From a bacterium (lineage in GTDB: Bacteria > SZUA-182 > DTGQ01), in assembly GCA_023512255.1 (NCBI GenBank), contig JAILZY010000004.1, positions 35,780 to 99,779 on the forward strand: a stretch of 64,000 bases of DNA, written 5' to 3'. Below the pieces are notes generated by a model. That model ran no database searches. It worked only from the letters and a program-made list of their open reading frames with translations, and was not told the DNA's origin. The position numbers and the translations under genes are program-made. How positions within the stretch are numbered: position 1 is the first letter of the stretch; each line of letters opens with the position of its first letter. Shown here in pieces: positions 63,132 to 64,000 of the stretch.

Positions 63132-63692
63132 TTAGGCAACCACTTTTACGATTTCCCTTATCTCTCGCCGTGGTCGCGGACCTGGTTTTTCATCAGGGTA
63201 GCCAAAGGGGAGAATGGCTACAGGCCGCAGATGATGAGGCATATCCAGAGCTTCTTTCACCTCCTCTTCCCGAAATGCACCTACCCAACAGCCTCCTATG
63301 CCTAGGCTGAATGCCTCAAGCAGCATGTTCTGGACAAGTGAGGCGGTGTCCTGGATACTATATAAGGTTTCTCCCCTCATTCCATAGCTTGATCGAGCCC
63401 GGCTGCTGTCAGCACAGACTACGATAACAAGAGGTGCTCTGGCCACAAAATGTTGTTCTAAAGCTGCCTGGGCAAGTTTTTTCTTTACCTCGAGATTCAA
63501 TACAAGGTATAGATACCACGGCTGGACATTACCTGCCGAAGGTGCCCAAGTGCCCGCTTCAACAATTTTGTCGATTATCTCTTGTGGCAGAGGCATGGGC
63601 TTAAATTTTCTGATTGATCTTCTACCTCTCAGGTAAGGAAGAAGATCGGGTATCGGCTGCTCATCAATAAGATTTGATCCGAGACTCTCCAT
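63132..63692 (-). CDS. Nitroreductase-family flavoprotein
   Basis: 186 residues, FMN-dependent NAD(P)H oxidoreductase fold. Motifs: RRSIRKFKPMPLPQEIIDKIVEAGTWAPSAGNVQPWYLYLV (FMN phosphate site), IQDTASLVQNMLLEAFSLGIGGCWVGAFREEEVKEALDMPHHLRPVAILPFGYPDE. Small, single-domain type. Substrate unknown; such enzymes reduce nitro compounds, quinones or take part in cofactor chemistry. Stands alone between gene-free regions. Confidence 0.93.
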   Translation of the reverse strand: MESLGSNLIDEQPIPDLLPYLRGRRSIRKFKPMPLPQEIIDKIVEAGTWAPSAGNVQPWYLYLVLNLEVKKKLAQAALEQHFVARAPLVIVVCADSSRARSSYGMRGETLYSIQDTASLVQNMLLEAFSLGIGGCWVGAFREEEVKEALDMPHHLRPVAILPFGYPDEKPGPRPRREIREIVKVVA

Positions 63693-63866
63693 GACATTAT
63701 CTCTCCTTGGAAAGCCACAGCTTATTGGCTATCCCGATTTAGCCTGTGTTTATAACCTATGTTTGTGTTTATAACTAATATGGCAAATGACGCGGCAAAT
63801 ATTTGCCTATATTATCAGTCTAGCTCAAAGTTTACTCAAAAGCAATAAATTGTACAGATGTTCCCC

Positions 63867-63998
63867 ATGTTTAAATTAGGAGGAGGAGATAAGCCGCAGG
63901 GTAAGGGTATTGAGGTAAAAGACAATAGTATCCCCTTTGTCTCCCTGGAGCTATTTAACCTTAAATTCAATTCTCTTACCTTTGTCAGAAAGTGTTAG
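63867..63998 (+). CDS. Doubtful 43-residue frame at the window edge
   Basis: ATG at 63867 to TAG at 63996, MFKLGGGDKPQGKGIEV... No ribosome binding site upstream of this ATG, no known family, ends exactly at the window edge. Otherwise 63693-64000 shows no gene. Confidence 0.2.
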   Translation: MFKLGGGDKPQGKGIEVKDNSIPFVSLELFNLKFNSLTFVRKC

Positions 63999-64000
63999 CC

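Overview
The window looks like a chromosomal piece of an uncultured, anaerobic, Gram-negative (diderm) bacterium. Evidence for an outer membrane: BamA, a Skp/OmpH chaperone, LpxD, LolC/E and LolD, Lnt and several lipoproteins. Evidence for anaerobic life: the only ribonucleotide reductase is the oxygen-sensitive class III type (NrdD/NrdG), and three further radical-SAM or oxygen-sensitive-type enzymes are present. Two canonical sigma-54 type promoters can be read directly. I cannot assign a phylum from sequence alone; a delta-proteobacteria-like lineage or a candidate phylum would both fit.

Layout. 1-3400 (minus strand): pyrR (cut by the window edge), a UDP-glucuronate decarboxylase, ftsB/divIC and eno, with an odd 62-bp-periodic repeat between ftsB and eno. 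3400-4450: a 1-kb gene-free stretch with four perfect and two near-perfect DnaA boxes, AT-rich direct repeats and hairpins; genes diverge away from it on both sides, so it is a candidate replication origin. 4452-7638 (plus): nrdD, a small thioredoxin-like gene and nrdG, with a promoter and an NrdR-like palindrome upstream. 7766-12018 (minus): two exported beta-helix proteins and glycogen synthase. 12578-29532 (plus): a long housekeeping block: a short CinA, ThpR, RecA, RecX, then tmRNA and SmpB on the minus strand, then YidD, PgsA, Lnt, PrfB (with the programmed +1 frameshift), LolC/E, LolD, ClpC, BamA, Skp and LpxD.

29697-36855 (minus): a PflX-like radical SAM protein, RlmI, and an AmmeMemoRadiSam cluster (Memo-AMMECR1 fusion with a signal peptide, a Tat-exported radical SAM enzyme, a spermidine-synthase-like membrane protein). 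In front of it lies a consensus sigma-54 promoter with two dyad sites 31 bp apart and a 23-residue membrane-peptide gene that has a near-perfect ribosome binding site. 37672-47950: envelope polysaccharide genes (O-antigen ligase, glycosyltransferases, polyprenyl glycosylphosphotransferase) with a cation efflux protein inserted among them.

48196-58999 (minus): a ten-gene, mostly tightly packed cluster that I do not recognise as a described pathway. It combines a YedE-type putative selenium/sulfur transporter, a DUF3343 protein, a kinase-fold NAD(P)HX-dehydratase-like protein, three PLP proteins (YggS-like, class III aminotransferase, threonine/cysteate-synthase-like), an anchored TPR protein, two solute-binding lipoproteins and a DUF318 permease with an extra C-terminal domain. 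It is the best candidate for a new system in the window. 59000-64000: gene-poor DNA with tRNA-Glu, a sigma-54-driven hsp20, an inverted-repeat element family, a family 2 glycosyltransferase, decayed repeats and a nitroreductase.
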